Shown here: in pieces, positions 1 to 13,662 of the stretch
Layout of the letters: the number at the start of each line of letters is the position of its first letter
How positions within the stretch are numbered: the stretch's first letter is position 1
Assembly (NCBI GenBank): GCA_030268105.1
Contig: BSDZ01000101.1
Location: forward strand, 1,178,001 to 1,242,000
DNA: 64,000 bases
From: Volvox africanus
Taxonomy: Eukaryota > Chlorophyta > Chlorophyceae > Chlamydomonadales > Volvocaceae
Direction of reading: 5' to 3'
Made by a program: the position numbers and the translations under genes
The notes under the pieces: model-generated
What the model saw: only the letters and a program-made list of their open reading frames with translations
Told to the model about the DNA's origin: nothing
Database searches by the model: none

Positions 1-2024
1 TGGCGGGGAAAGGTTGTTGGGAACAGGAGAAGGTTGTTGGGTCGAGGAGGATGGCCGATGTGAGAATGGCTGCGTGTGTTAAAGAGTCCTGAGTCCGGAG
101 GGGAATGCGTCAGGGCTGCCTCGTGGCGGCGAGCGTAGTGAGAGATGGTTATGCTGATGCTTTGTGGAATATGTGCATCAAAGAAAGGTCTCGCGTCTCT
201 TCGTCGCATACTCGCTTTCACAGTGCAATCACGGCGCTTAATCTCCATTCCACTCCCTGGTTTCCTCTTTCGCTGTGGAGGAAATTCCGAGGCGTAGCAT
301 AAATCACGTAGATGCATGCAGCGTGCAGGACAGAATGATTTTTCGAATCTCCTGGCCTTGGTTTCGTGTTGGGGCATTGACGATATGCCCTAAGTCATGT
401 GTCGTGTGTCGGCAAATGTGCGCCCGAAGCTTGCTAAGTCCTCTGGAAGTTGGTATGCAAGTGCGTGCGCGTTTTAAAACTTATCCGCAAGACCGGCGCT
501 GCAACTGATCCCGTCCTGCGCGCCGTCACCACCATCCAACAGTTTTGTGACCCGGTGCAGTGGCGAAATGGCTCCTGCACAGCATGCCAGGGCGCGCACC
601 TGGCAGTGAAAGACAAGGAGAATGATCTGCCCGATGACGCAGTACCGTTGCTGCTGAAATTGCGGCTGTGGCTGCGGCTGGATGGCTACTAGGTCTGGGA
701 CGTAAGCCGTACGATGCTTGTAGGGTGAGGGCAACAAATTCGTAAACACGTCTCACGTTTGCCGTGGTTTTATGGTGCGGGTGTGAGGCCGTCGGAGTCT
801 GCTTGTCTCCTGTCACCACCAAGGCATGGCAGTGCTGGACAATTCAGCAGCAGAAGCTCTTTCCCACCCATTTCAGGTTGCGTGTTTCAGAAACCCACTA
901 TGTGCCCCGACCGCAACCGCAACCGACATGCCATGTTAAGGTTGGGTGTTATGTATGAGGCACTGCGCCCTTGAGGCTCCTGTCCCCACTTCATTTGCCC
1001 TTTATTTGTCCAATCCTGTTCATCTCGCTGTATGTGTAAGGCACCGGTATTGATTGCAAAGCCAGCCTCCGTTTGTAACCAAGATCCTCGTTCAAGTTCC
1101 TTTTTGATGGATGCCAAATAGCACCTACCTGTCCTGAAATGCTGCTGCCAAACGGGTGGGGCAGGATTGTGGGCGGTCAGCAAGGGGCAGATAGCGTTTT
1201 GACATGCGGTACCCGCAGGTGATTCCAACACACACAGCGAGTGTGGCACACGGCGTACCCCCGATAGAGGGCACTTGCAAAGGTGGCAGACTAGGTACTT
1301 TACTGGCCACTTTACTGACTGGCATGCGCATTATTCTGTGCCGATAATAGGCTCACGGTTTGGGACGGGTTCTGCACAATTTAGTCTCCTTGAATGGAAG
1401 TCCATAGTGATATGACATATGGTGTACAAAGAACTCCGATGCTGGATACACGAACAGCTCACAGGCTGCTATACACGGTGTTCACGATGGCAGTTGACGT
1501 CAGATAATAATAGTGGAATAATTCGTTTACATGCCTGGTTGCTGACACGGATCAATTTGTTGGCTGACTGGCCATGCTTGGTTCCTAATTGTGCGCCAGG
1601 AACGGCGTCAGGCAAGCAAGGTAGGAATTGATTTAGCTGGTACTGTTTCTAAACTTTTGAGGTGAAAGACGTTTGATCTCCAGTTCTGGACGTAGAAGCT
1701 AGGTACGGCCCTTCTCATGGCGGCCGGAACAGAAGAAATGTCGTCCCGTCAGGTGTAAAGAAGTCAAATAACAGATTGCATTCCAATTGGTTTTTGAAAC
1801 GTTCCTTATGTACTCCTACAGCTTTGACGTTAGGTTTGGGCTTCGACATGCAGTAAAGCGATCGGTTCTATATGCACTCGATGATTTCTTAGTTTCCCTG
1901 GAGCTGGGACCAACTTAATGGATGTTTATCTGTTATAATTTCCTGGGAATTCCAGCTCCTGTTTACCGGTACCAACGTATTACCGTGTCATCGCGTCACT
2001 AACGGAGCATGTGCCAAACCGCAG
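1..2024. other. Non-coding or unresolved region upstream of the ARM gene
   Basis: No reading frame here resembles a family I know. One stretch near 485-553 (+) reads like protein (helical, ending QQFCDP just before a possible GTGCAG donor) and could be an upstream exon of the armadillo gene that follows. I could not link it by phase. The rest looks like intron or spacer. Confidence 0.4.
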
Positions 2025-4851
2025 GTAAAGTGGAGGTGCAGACCCTTACGTGGTCGCGTCGACGAAGTCCAAGCAAAGCTGCTCATCAAGGCACTATATG
2101 AAAACGAAAAGTCCGCGGTGCTGACGCACATCGCGGAGCTCGTTGCGCACGGTCGAGGGGTGCAGGACGACCTCCTGAATCTTCAGGTCACGGAAGCAAC
2201 TATAAAGTCTTTAATGGACGGCACAAAGATGGTGAGCTTTTAGTTTTGATGGAAGCTCCTGGTTGGGCTCAACATTCTAATAACCCAAACCTCGCTCAGC
2301 ACCGCCGCCTTCCAAGCACCTGCCTGACATGTGACCTTCCTGTCTGGTATTACATATACTCTTGCAGGTACAGAGAGCTGCCGTGCAAGCCCTGGCGGCA
2401 CTCTGCAAGGCCAACGGCACGAGCTGCCGCAAGGTGTTGGACAGCTTTGGAAACGGGGGGTGGTTCAATCGCCGGCATCTGATGGCTCATGCCAGTTGTT
2501 TGATGTGCACAGGTGACGCGGAGCAGGCATCTGGGATTGTTTGCCTGTTAAGGGAGCTGGTTTTGGGAAAGGCATCGGAGATTCTTCTTCTGCAGCGGCA
2601 GGCAATCGTGAACTTGTGAAGCTGATTCCGTGCTGGATCCAGAGCAGCCGGATTCTGACTAGCATAGCTGCAGTCTTCCTTGATATGCTGCCCACGATGC
2701 TCAGCATGTTCAGCACCTTGGCATTGTGTGGTGGTGGTGCGAAGTTCTGCCGCACACTAAACAAAACCAACGTGACGGCAGTTCTCCTTGAGCTCGTGGC
2801 CAATCATTCTCAAATGCAGCAAATGCACCAGCAGCAGTATAGCGCTGGCACCTGCAGTGGGCACAGCGGGCACGAACAGCGCCCTGGCGCTACTTACGTA
2901 CATGCTGTATCGTGTAAGGAAACGGAAATACTTCGTTGAGACCTCGTCTATCACAATACGGTCCTTGTTTGCACTTTGCACTGCCTGCTGGAGGTGATTA
3001 TTAGTGCGGATTGGCATCTCAGGCTTTGCTTGGCTGCAGGCGGCATTGTTGAACTTGTACCCCTTTGCTTAGATACCTAGATACTTAGCCCACACAATGC
3101 ATTTATTGGGATCGTGATGGACAAGAACTGTACACTTTATCATTTGCTGGATCTGCGCAGGTGCCAGCACAGCAGCTCGACTTTGATGAGATCAAGGGCG
3201 TTCAGCAGCTGCTTCGTCTGCTGAACAATGAGTTCCTGAACTCGTCTGTGCAGGGGACGATTGTGAAGCTGCTGACAGTCGCTGCTTCCTCCTCACCGAC
3301 GATTGGGGAATCCGTTCAATTGCACGGCTTAGACACCGTCAAGAAGCTGCTACTTCGCTACCTCACCAGCTGGCTGCGTGAGTGAACAGGTAGGGTGAGA
3401 GCAGCAGGTGGTTGTCCTTTGGGCCCCGGCTTAGAGCTGTGCCACCTTCCATGCAAAGCTGCACATCTTCCGCAACCACCAGGATCCTCAAGAAGCACCG
3501 TGCATAACAACAGCTACACATTGTTCACCCACTGTCTTACATCGTCACTTCCCTGTGTACAGATGCGCCCACTGGGAGCTCTATGGTGGCTTGCTCGGCA
3601 GCTCTCCTTTCCTTGAGTCCGGCAGTCTGCTGCAGCCCCGAGGTGGTCAAGCCGCTGTTACAGCTATTTACGCTGGTGGCATCCTCATCCTCGGGTGATG
3701 TTCTGACGGACGGCGGACTCCAGCTTCTGGAGGCCGCCTTGAGGGGCGGTCTGGCGACGTTGGGACAAGATGGTCACGAAATTGCGGTGCTGCACAGGTG
3801 CGGGCAGGTTGCAGGGAGGAAGCTGTGGGTGTTATACGGGCAGCACAGTGCTTCATGCATGCACATCGATGTCCTCCATTATTAGGTAGAAGCACTTGCG
3901 GAAGCGAGGTATGACACTGACCCATGTTTATATGCATGACCTCAATCACGTGCACTCACCCATATTGGTTATAATCATCATGTTTCTTCTCCTGTGTGCG
4001 TGGTCGCTGTGAGTTAATCCTTTTTTCCCGGATTGCAACAGGTAATCGATTCGTATTGTAGGGTATTGCAGGCGGCAGTGCTGCGTGCTGTGCAGCTGGA
4101 CCTACGGCCCTTCGATGGGAAGGGCGTCAGCGCGGCCAAGCTGCTCAAGTTGTCTGGCCACCAACTGAAGACCTGGCTGGGGCTCGACCCAACTGAAGTC
4201 TCCCACGTAAGCGGACGTGAGGGGTGGGGTTGATGATAATCTCGTATCCTACAGCAGATAAGAGCCCCATCGTGTCACACAATGCCCCCACACTTGACGA
4301 CACCAGTGTCTCGCATACATTAAACTCCTTTCCCCTTTCTAAGCCTCCACTCCCCGCTCTTCCTACTGAACTCCATATACAGGTGGTGCTCATTCAGGAC
4401 GCCAACCGGGTGTTCACGGCCATGGACAAAATGGACCGTAGGGTGGGCGGGTGCATCATCCAGGACGACCTGCAGCAGTACCTCATCCGCACCTTCAACA
4501 TGCGCAAGGGGAATGCGGAGAGCTTGAGGCGCAAAATCTTCGACCAGATGCAGATGAGCGAGGTGGCATCCAGGGGTCGCTGAAGCATGAAGCATGTTGT
4601 GTCATTTAAGGCTTCGTTGTACTGCCATGCGGGCCTGGCTTCTATTATCATGCTTTCATGCCCAGAAGTCGTTTATCCAGCACCAACAAAGCGCCGAATA
4701 AAATCTGTGTCTCCATGGACTGCACGCTCCCCAGGTCGACGCACGTGCACCGGCGAGCTTTCTTGACTTTGTCAAGGTGTTCGCCACTCTGGAAGGAGAG
4801 CTGGAGGAGGACAGGGCTGAGCGCAGGGCCACGAAGCGCTGCCGCCGCTAA
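2025..4851 (+). CDS. Armadillo-repeat protein with EF-hand-like C-terminus (5' end not defined)
   Basis: Exons supported by splice sites and phase are 2025-2231, 2368 to about 2459 or beyond, 3161-3377, 3626-3807, 4042-4206, 4383-4562 and 4735-4851 (TAA). The middle, about 2460-2830, is coding-like but its exact splicing is not resolved. The product is rich in paired helices of the armadillo/HEAT kind, for example RAAVQALAALCKANG, and a later segment ending LVASSSS. The last two exons carry an EF-hand-like helix-loop-helix (FTAMDKMDRRVGG, then a second helix ending FLDFVKVFATLEGEL) and a basic tail, TKRCRR. The putative loop lacks a clean D-x-D-x-D/N-G pattern, so calcium binding is doubtful. 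Such proteins usually act as scaffolds, and no enzyme motif is present. The start codon lies upstream or was missed. The donor at 3808 is a guess that keeps phase. Confidence 0.6.
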
Positions 4852-7478
4852 GAAAGAGCAGTCAGCAGTAGTGACATCGGGGGTCGACGAGGGGAAATTA
4901 GGAAACAGAGCCATGCGTGATGTGCAGTATTCAGCTAGCTGTTGGTTTTGTGGTGGCAAGGAGGAGCAACCTAATGCGGCTATAGGGGTTTGAGTGGGTC
5001 AGTCAGGGGGTAACCTAGCAAACTAATGCACTTCCAGGGTGTGCTGTCACGCAGCTCATGCGCAAGATGGGGCTAATGCGGTGGGGCTGAGATACTGTGA
5101 GACTGTGTGTTGAGGATGATGACTTCCCTTCCCTTGTTTCTTAAGACTGTCATTATAACGGGCCTGTTTAATATTCTTCCGCATCTATTCTTGTCTCTTG
5201 GGACCTGTTCTTATTAGCGTACGCCTATGACTAGGGGTGACGGTGGGCGCCGCCCATACACATACACTCGTTCATTACACCACCACACGCACGATAATTA
5301 GCGTGGCGTTTAGGTTGCTTGCTTGCCCGGGACTGGCCTTCATTTCTGATGCTGATGCTGATGTCACGTCTGGAGCAGTTGCACCGCTTGCCTTCTCAAG
5401 CCACCAGTTTGCGTTTGTTGTGGATCAGGCAGACCCGTTGCTTGCAACGGTCAGGCAATTTGATATGGATAGGGATCGAGCGGTGATATTTTTTGTGGCT
5501 TGGAGATGATGCCTAATTAAATCTAAAGTTTCCCTGGAAAGGACATGTTATTATTAGATGCACCTGACGCAGGCAGGCATGTATCCTGGCAGATGCCAGG
5601 ATCAAGGAGTATCCAATGGAGATGGATATCGCGGTGGGCTAGTGTCAAAGAGCTGTCCATGCTCCTAAGCTCTAACACTCTGCCCCTGGCGGCAAACAGA
5701 AGGCTGAGGGGCTCCATGAGCGGGATCTGGGGGCCCGCCAGGCAGGGTGGCTGTGACTGTGGGGGTCTGTAGCTGTCCCCATCATCACGGCCACTGTTGC
5801 AGTCCCCAGATGACGCGCATGCATGTGGAGGACCTGTTATCCGTCCTGCCGGACCGTGAGGCACCCAGCACGGACCAAGGGTGCCGATGAAGGCACGTAG
5901 GATGAGTACAAGAAATGGCATATGTACATAGGAGGATGGCGTTGTCAGAAACGTCCACAGGTGAACAAGTAGGGCATCTGTCACCGGGCGACGTGCAATA
6001 GCTGTCGTTTAGATGGTGGGAGCACAACATTCGTCATTCTGGGCCCTTCTGGAAGATGCCTTTTGGGCGACACTTCCGTCGGGCGATTTTTTACCGTCAA
6101 GCTTTCTAGAGCAATGTATGTACACCTGCATGCGTTTCGTTCAGCCTCGTCGAATATGGCCGATTTTTACAGAGGCAAGTATGTGAAACTTACGGCGGGA
6201 CCCCACCAGTGCATGTGAAACTGTTCCTTTCAAAACTTCCTGATGGACTCGCCGGCTCGCCACAGGTTTAGTACCACACACGTGCAGCTAATGACTATTG
6301 CTCACATTATCCTCTTATAGCATAGCCCATAGCAAGGTTAACCGCCCAACGCTGCCAAACATTAAGATATTGAACCTGGCAGGTATAAGAAGCGGGCCTG
6401 CCAACCTTGGGTGGCCCAAAATGTCTTGGGTTTTATTTGCGCCCCTGGATGCGGTACTTCTTGCAACATGCGGCAACGTAATGAGGGTGCGAGGAGAAAG
6501 GTGCCGACTTCCGAGAAAGACGTCAAACCAGTCGTTACACTTGGGGGGGGTATCGTCCACCAGAACACAGAAGCAGACAAAAGACTAGAAGCGGGATGAA
6601 TGAACCATAATGAAATCACGAGAATCGTCAACGTGTCTCATGCACCACAACTCGGGAGTCGCTTGAAGAGCGAAACTCAACATCCAGTGTAATCGAGGGA
6701 CGACAAGCCCCGCCTGCGGCGTTCATATATGTGCACAGAGGAGGTGGTGATGGCGAAGGTGTGAGAGCTCCGAAGCACACTTTCCCCCAGGGCCCAACGT
6801 TCACGTATATAGCTCATCGCCTACGGTCCTTCGGAACACCTTCTTCGGAAACCCTTCCATGCCCATGTTCCCTCCCACCTTCCTGCTGCCCCGTGCATGC
6901 ATGTAGTCCATCATGGCTGAGCTGAGACGAGAGTCCATCAGAGCTGCTACTGGGCAGAAGCCGGAAGTTGATTCTCACTGTGGCGGCCGGGTTCCACAGT
7001 GAGAATCATTCTGCACGAACCCTAGGTTCAGACCGGTAATCGCGGCGGTGTTACGGACCTGGCATTGCAATCGTTCTTTACACAAATACTGGTGTCGTTT
7101 ATCATATTCCGACACTCCAACGACGGTGTAGGAAATAAAATCTGCATCGTAAGCTGAGAGGCCCCCTTTCAGCCCCTGCCGGACGCTATTTACACAAATT
7201 CGTAAAAATGACAAGTGTGGAGCAAGGAAGTTGGAGGTATCACAATCTCTCAACAGGGAGTGCTCCTACACGGCATTTTACTGACCCCACGGATAACACC
7301 AATCCTGCCACAAAATGCATAAACGTGGTCCCCAAACTCCACGTGCTTGCCATTGCGAGTCCTGCCAACTGCCTTCGATTAGAGCGCCTGTGGCACAAAC
7401 GTTAATTCCAATTGCACAGCCATGAAAATACATCGACTCCTCTTCGGACTCCAAACCATCAGTCACGCTGGACGCATT
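4852..7478. other. Intergenic region
   Basis: This lies between two convergent genes, the ARM gene (+) and the UBE2E gene (-), and presumably holds both 3' untranslated regions. Open frames are short and none resembles a known protein. The one clear structural feature is the inverted repeat at 6969-7008, listed separately. Confidence 0.5.
6969..7008. repeat. Perfect 15-bp inverted repeat (hairpin)
   Basis: The arms TGATTCTCACTGTGG (6969-6983) and its exact reverse complement (6994-7008) flank a 10-nt GC-rich loop. It lies about 470 nt past the stop codon of the UBE2E gene. As RNA from either strand it would fold into a strong stem. It could be a 3'-end or RNA-processing element or a mobile-element footprint; the sequence alone does not say which. 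Confidence 0.7.
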
Positions 7479-8898
<1,420 letters not shown>

Positions 8899-11800
8899 AT
8901 GACGACGACTCGTCGCATTTCAGCTGCGGGATCAGCACAGATGACGACTGATAGTGAAGATATTTCCAACGGTCGTCGGGTATCCGCTCGCCTTGCTGAT
9001 AAGGCTTCAGCAATTGCGGCCAAGGGCAAGAGCACAAGTGCCAAGAAGGCTGGGGGATCTTCAGAGACCAAATCATCCAAGGGTAGTAAGCGTGGAAGGG
9101 ATCAGGATAATCCGGAGCCTAAGAATGAAGCGGGAGCTAAAAGCCAGCGTGGTCGCCCACGCAAGTCCGTAGCGGAGACAGGACGCGCGTCTCAGGAGAC
9201 CAATGCCCCTATTGCCAATCCAGCAAAGTCCGGTCCTCCAAAGAACTCGCCTGAGCCAGAGGCAGCGCCTCCAAAGAAGCGATCCCGACGGAGCGCCTGC
9301 CCCTCCGAAACCGGGAATGCAGTTGTACCGGATGCCTCTGGTCCAGTCAATTATCCGATTATTTCAGGCAGTGACACTCCATTAGCGGGCGACGTTTTGG
9401 AAGTCACAGCACAGATAACGACCGCATTGTTCCGACCGAACGCGGGGCAAGCAGCAATCGCGGCCGTGGTCAAGTCGGATCCACCCGCTGTCGCAGCACA
9501 CCAGCTGCAACCGCACCACGTCCTTACCGGCAGCAAAGAGCCCATGCTGAAGCCGGCGTCAGCGCTTGAAACGGCCTCAGGCCCAGTCCCGGGGTCACCA
9601 ACTGTGCGAGGCGTCCCACAACCGCAGCCTCTGCGTTGTGCCTCTCCTCAGCAGCCTGGTTTTGAAGCCGCGAGCACACCTGTAGCCGTTGCAGGAGCCG
9701 GCCCTGCCGCCGCTGCTGTTGCAACAGGTTCTCCCAAAGCTATGCCTAATGCAGAAAGCGCCAAGCCCCCTGCGGCAGCTGTCGAGTCCGCAATCAAGCT
9801 GCCATCGGTGTCGATGCCTGGACCCATCGACACACTCAGTGAAGAAGAAGTTATCCAGATTCGCAACTTGCTGATGCCCGGAGCTCTTGCAGTCAAAGCC
9901 AGCTGTGCCGCTGGGGCAGACGCAACGGCCGACAAAGGAGCGGACGCGGGGATAGCCGTCATTGGCACGGGCGGCAGCACGGAAGCTGGTAAATGCAGTA
10001 GTGCAGCTGAGCCTACATGCCGTACCAGTCAATTTAAGGAGCTTTACGGTATGGTCTTGGATTGCTGTTCTACGGGGCGCAGCAATGCAGCGTATGTTAG
10101 TGGGTTGCCTGGTAGGTGTGAGGAGTTGATCGCGGGCGGGCTGGTAGGAAGACGAACAGGTATAATTTCAGCAGGGGATGACCTGTATAGGGTAGGGGAG
10201 TTTTTCGCGTGTTCCACACGGACCTGTTCGGGTTCTGGGTTATCTGCAACATCTGCTAGATGCAAGCCAGTAGTCCAGATGTGTACATACTACCTGCATT
10301 GGGGATGCATACGGCCGCACTCGCGGTCAAGACAGACACACACACACACACGCACACACACACACAGAGACAGACAGACAGAGAGACAGAGAGAGAGACA
10401 GCCAGACAGACAGACAGAGAGACAGACAGACAGAGTATAATCTCCCGCACCATTACCGCTGCTGTGCCTCACGTCTACTGCAAATTTGCTCAGGCACTGG
10501 CAAATCGTACACTGTCTCGCGCATCTTGGCGACTCTGCCGGAGATTGCCAGCTCGTCGGAGGGAGGCAGTGGAAGCGGAGGGGTGTCCTTCTGTTGTGTG
10601 ACGGTCAATTGCATGGCGCTGGACGATCCGGTTCAGCTGTATGGCCGGTTACATATCGAGTTGCGTCGCGCTGTGGCGGCGACCGAGTCAGGTAGGGGGC
10701 CGTGCACAGCGGCTGGGGCGGCACATAGGCAGCAAAGCAGCACATGGGCAACTTGGACATTTGGCGGAACGGCGCCCGTAGCTGCTTGAAGGTTTTGATC
10801 AGCGTGGTGGAGGGCGGAGAGGACGGTAATTGGGATGCAGTGCGCGCAGACTTTGTTATGAGCATAGGGGCAATGGTATGGCGAGACGTGGGGCAGGGAC
10901 ACCTCCGTCCCACCACGACGCCTTCTTGTTAACTTCCCACACCAGATCGATATCGACCAATCTACGATTTGCGACAGTTGGGTATCTCCGAATTTCTCTT
11001 CTTTCCTCACCTGCCGTTTCCCCAAACCTAAGCAGGCAACGACGTCCCTGACGTACCCCTGCCCACCGACGTCAGCGCCGCCCATGAAAGCCTCCTCCGA
11101 ACGCTTTCGGAGTTATCCATCGTCCGTTCTGCCGCGGCAAAGGGCGGGAAGGGGCAAAAGGGGAAAGCGAAGGGCTCCAAGCGCGGGCGCGGTGATGCGG
11201 CGGGATCCGATACGGCTGCACCTTTGCGGCGTATATTCGTAGTCGTGCTCGACGAGGTTGATCGGCTGCTGCGACGGCGGGACGGCGGCGAGGAAATGGC
11301 TCGACTGTTCCAGCTGCCGGCTACCCGCGGTGAGTCTTAAGGCTGTGGTCGGTCTGGTGGAGCAGATGACGGTAATGTATGAATGATGCGATTTGTATGA
11401 ACCCCTTAGTGCTGGTTTTATTCTGGATCTGGCCGGGGGGCTTGGGTTTGCAGGGTTGGCGAATGCACTGGATGGTTGGCAGCTGTTCCAGGCATCGATA
11501 TTGCTCGGTTGATCGCTGGGTGGACGCAGCTTCCCCATTCTATGGAAAGAGGCGGTAAGTAGAAGGTTTTTCAACATCTTTGATCCTAGGGGTCCTGGAA
11601 GAGCCTTCGTACTGATGTTACATGCCGAAATCATGTTGAGTTTCATTCCGCCCTTTTTGGTCCTGTCCTATCCTGTCCTGTCGCTGCCCGGGCCATGCTG
11701 GTCCGCAGGGCTTTCTATGGTGCTGCTGGCGGTTGCTAATAGTTTAGATCTCACGGAGCGCATGATGCCTCTGCTGAGGGGCACGTCGGGATTGGGAATG

Positions 11801-13662
11801 GCGCCCAAACACCTGGTCTTCACTGCCTACAGCCGGCCGCAGGTAGACAGTTGGGCATTGGGCTCCGGCAAAATGGAACAGCGGCTCGCAGTTGGGCTCA
11901 AAAGTTATTTCGAGGTTGCAGAAAGGAAGAAAATTGTGAATCGATGCTTTCATGAGGTCCGGGGGATCTACTTGTCAAATTCCAGGGGCTGTGATATTTA
12001 GCGTGCTGATGTGCTGATGTACACCAATCAGCTAGTTGGTTTTTATTTATTATTATATTCGGAGTGCTTGCTGCGCACTCATGGCGGCTCCACCTCTTTA
12101 TTTCATTGATTAGTTGTGCGCCTCTCATTCAGAAATCGACCAGCAGTTAGGCCTTCTTGCGTGTTGTGCCGCACTCGGGGGTGTTTCCTCCCTGAACGCC
12201 ACACCTATTTCAAATTGCATCTTGCCTGGCCCGCAAACACGGGTTGGGTTACCCTGGCTCAGATTCTATCCATCCTATCAACACAGCTGGACGCCCATCC
12301 CCGGGGCCGACGCTGCTTTGACGGCGCTGCCCTGGATATGGTAGCCAAGAGCGTCAGCAGCAGCTGCGGGGACTTCCGTCAGGCGCTGAAGGTGCGGATA
12401 CAGGAAGGAAAGGGTTAAGGTTCGTGGCTATGGACTGTTGGAAGCCCTCGCATACCCCTCGCATACCCCTGCGAAACGCTCCCCCCTCGCGTTTCTTGGC
12501 TGAGGCGTACCGTAATGGTTGGTCACGTCGTTGCAGAATCTTAAGCTTTTTTGCCTTGTACAATTTGCCATAGGCAAATGTACTGACCGTAAACCGCGCC
12601 CCCGAACTTCCCATCAAATTTTTACGGAGACTTCAGAGGCAGCAGTCAGCACTTGTTTAAGGGCCCGGTGTCTCGCATTCGCAGCGTTCCATAAATTGTT
12701 CAGGGAGGGCTCTCCACGACACTCCCGATCCACCGCCGTGTGCCCAAAAGTCGACTATGAACCTCTCGCCCATCCCCCAGGCTTGCCGTATAGCACTGGA
12801 CGTACTGATGGAGCACAATCGTGCCAACCCCTCCGCGCCACGCGCCTCTGTGGGTATCCGCGAGGTGCACGCCGCACTTCAGAGGTTATCCGGTCAAAAC
12901 AATGGGCAGCAGGCCATGGTGGCAAAGATTAAGGGTCTGCCGCCGCAGCAGCAGTTGGTCCTGCTGGCTCTCGCTACCGCGGTGGGCGCCAAGGCAGCAA
13001 CGACGGGCGCGGACGCTGGCATTGGTGTGGTCGGCGGCGCCCCCACCTTTCAGCCCGGCAACGCTCTCTTTACTGGGTCACGGCCAAAATTCGCCGACAC
13101 GGTGGCGTTCCGGGAGATCGGCAATGTTCCAGGGGCAGCAGTCAGCAATCCGGGTGCATGCTTCGATGGCCCAACACCCAGCAAGCCCCCTCGGCCCGGT
13201 ACGGCAGCGGCCGTGACGCCAACCACGAGCCGTGTGCGAGGTATGACGGGCCCAGGTGGCGGTGGTGGCGTCGCTGCATCTCCAAGCAGCTGCGCCCGGG
13301 GTCCGTCGTCCCGAACGCCAGGAAGCTTTATGGCGGGTGATGCGGGCCTGGCACTAGGCCTGGCTGAGGTGTACACGCAGTACAGTGTGTTGTGTCGGCA
13401 GCTCGATATTCCCGCCATGTCTGATGCGGCGTTTCGGATGGAAGCGTTGCGGGGACTGACCTGCGACGGGTTAATACGGGTGACGGAGGGGCGCACACCC
13501 GCGGCCATGCGGCTGTGCCTGCGTTGTTCGGTGCGAGACGTCCAAACGGCGCTTGCCCACAACGTGATGTTTATAAGGCTCATGGGCGCCAAGGCCCCAC
13601 CTGTAGGTGCTGCTGCCGCCACTGCCGCCACGGGTGTCTCACTGGCTGCGCGCGCAAATTAA
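8899..13662 (+). CDS. CDC6: CDC6-like replication licensing factor (ORC1/CDC6 AAA+ ATPase)
   Basis: Six exons (8899-10111, 10494-10691, 11036-11329, 11709-11842, 12263-12391, 12781-13662) join in phase to about 949 residues. CDC6 loads the MCM helicase with ORC and CDT1 at origins in G1. The N-terminal 400 residues are disordered, with an AT-hook-like RGRPRKS and basic PPKKRSRR clusters. The Walker A motif GLPGTGKS spans the first intron. Walker B is VVVLDEVDRLL (Asp about 543), sensor 1 is ANSLDL (Asn about 579), and sensor 2 is GDFRQALKACRIALD. A winged helix follows (IREVHAAL, KIKGLPPQQQLVLLALA, then EVYTQYSVLCRQLDI). Sensor 1 followed by PKHLVFTAYSRPQ, and the short C-terminus without BAH domain, favour CDC6 over ORC1. 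It is longer than animal CDC6 because of the N-terminus and a low-complexity insert in the winged-helix half. The first-exon frame runs on into a microsatellite, which is intron. Confidence 0.9.
10330..10436. repeat. Compound (CA)n / (CAGA)n microsatellite in CDC6 intron 1
   Basis: A CA run grades into CAGA/GA repeats. It lies in the intron that splits the Walker A motif. Open frames through it on both strands are repeat artefacts. Confidence 0.9.

Noticed and set aside
10112..10440. Extension of the CDC6 first-exon frame into the CA/CAGA repeat
   Set aside because: The frame runs past a GTAGGT donor that splits the Walker A motif exactly in phase. The repeat-coded part is intron.
13050..13631. 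193-codon minus-strand frame over the CDC6 last exon
   Set aside because: It is the antisense shadow of the winged-helix exon and has no motif.
8899..13662. ORC1 instead of CDC6
   Set aside because: There is no BAH domain or PHD finger, and the sensor 1 to PKHLVFTAYSRPQ region and C-terminal winged helix fit CDC6 better. The two families are related, so a tree would be final.
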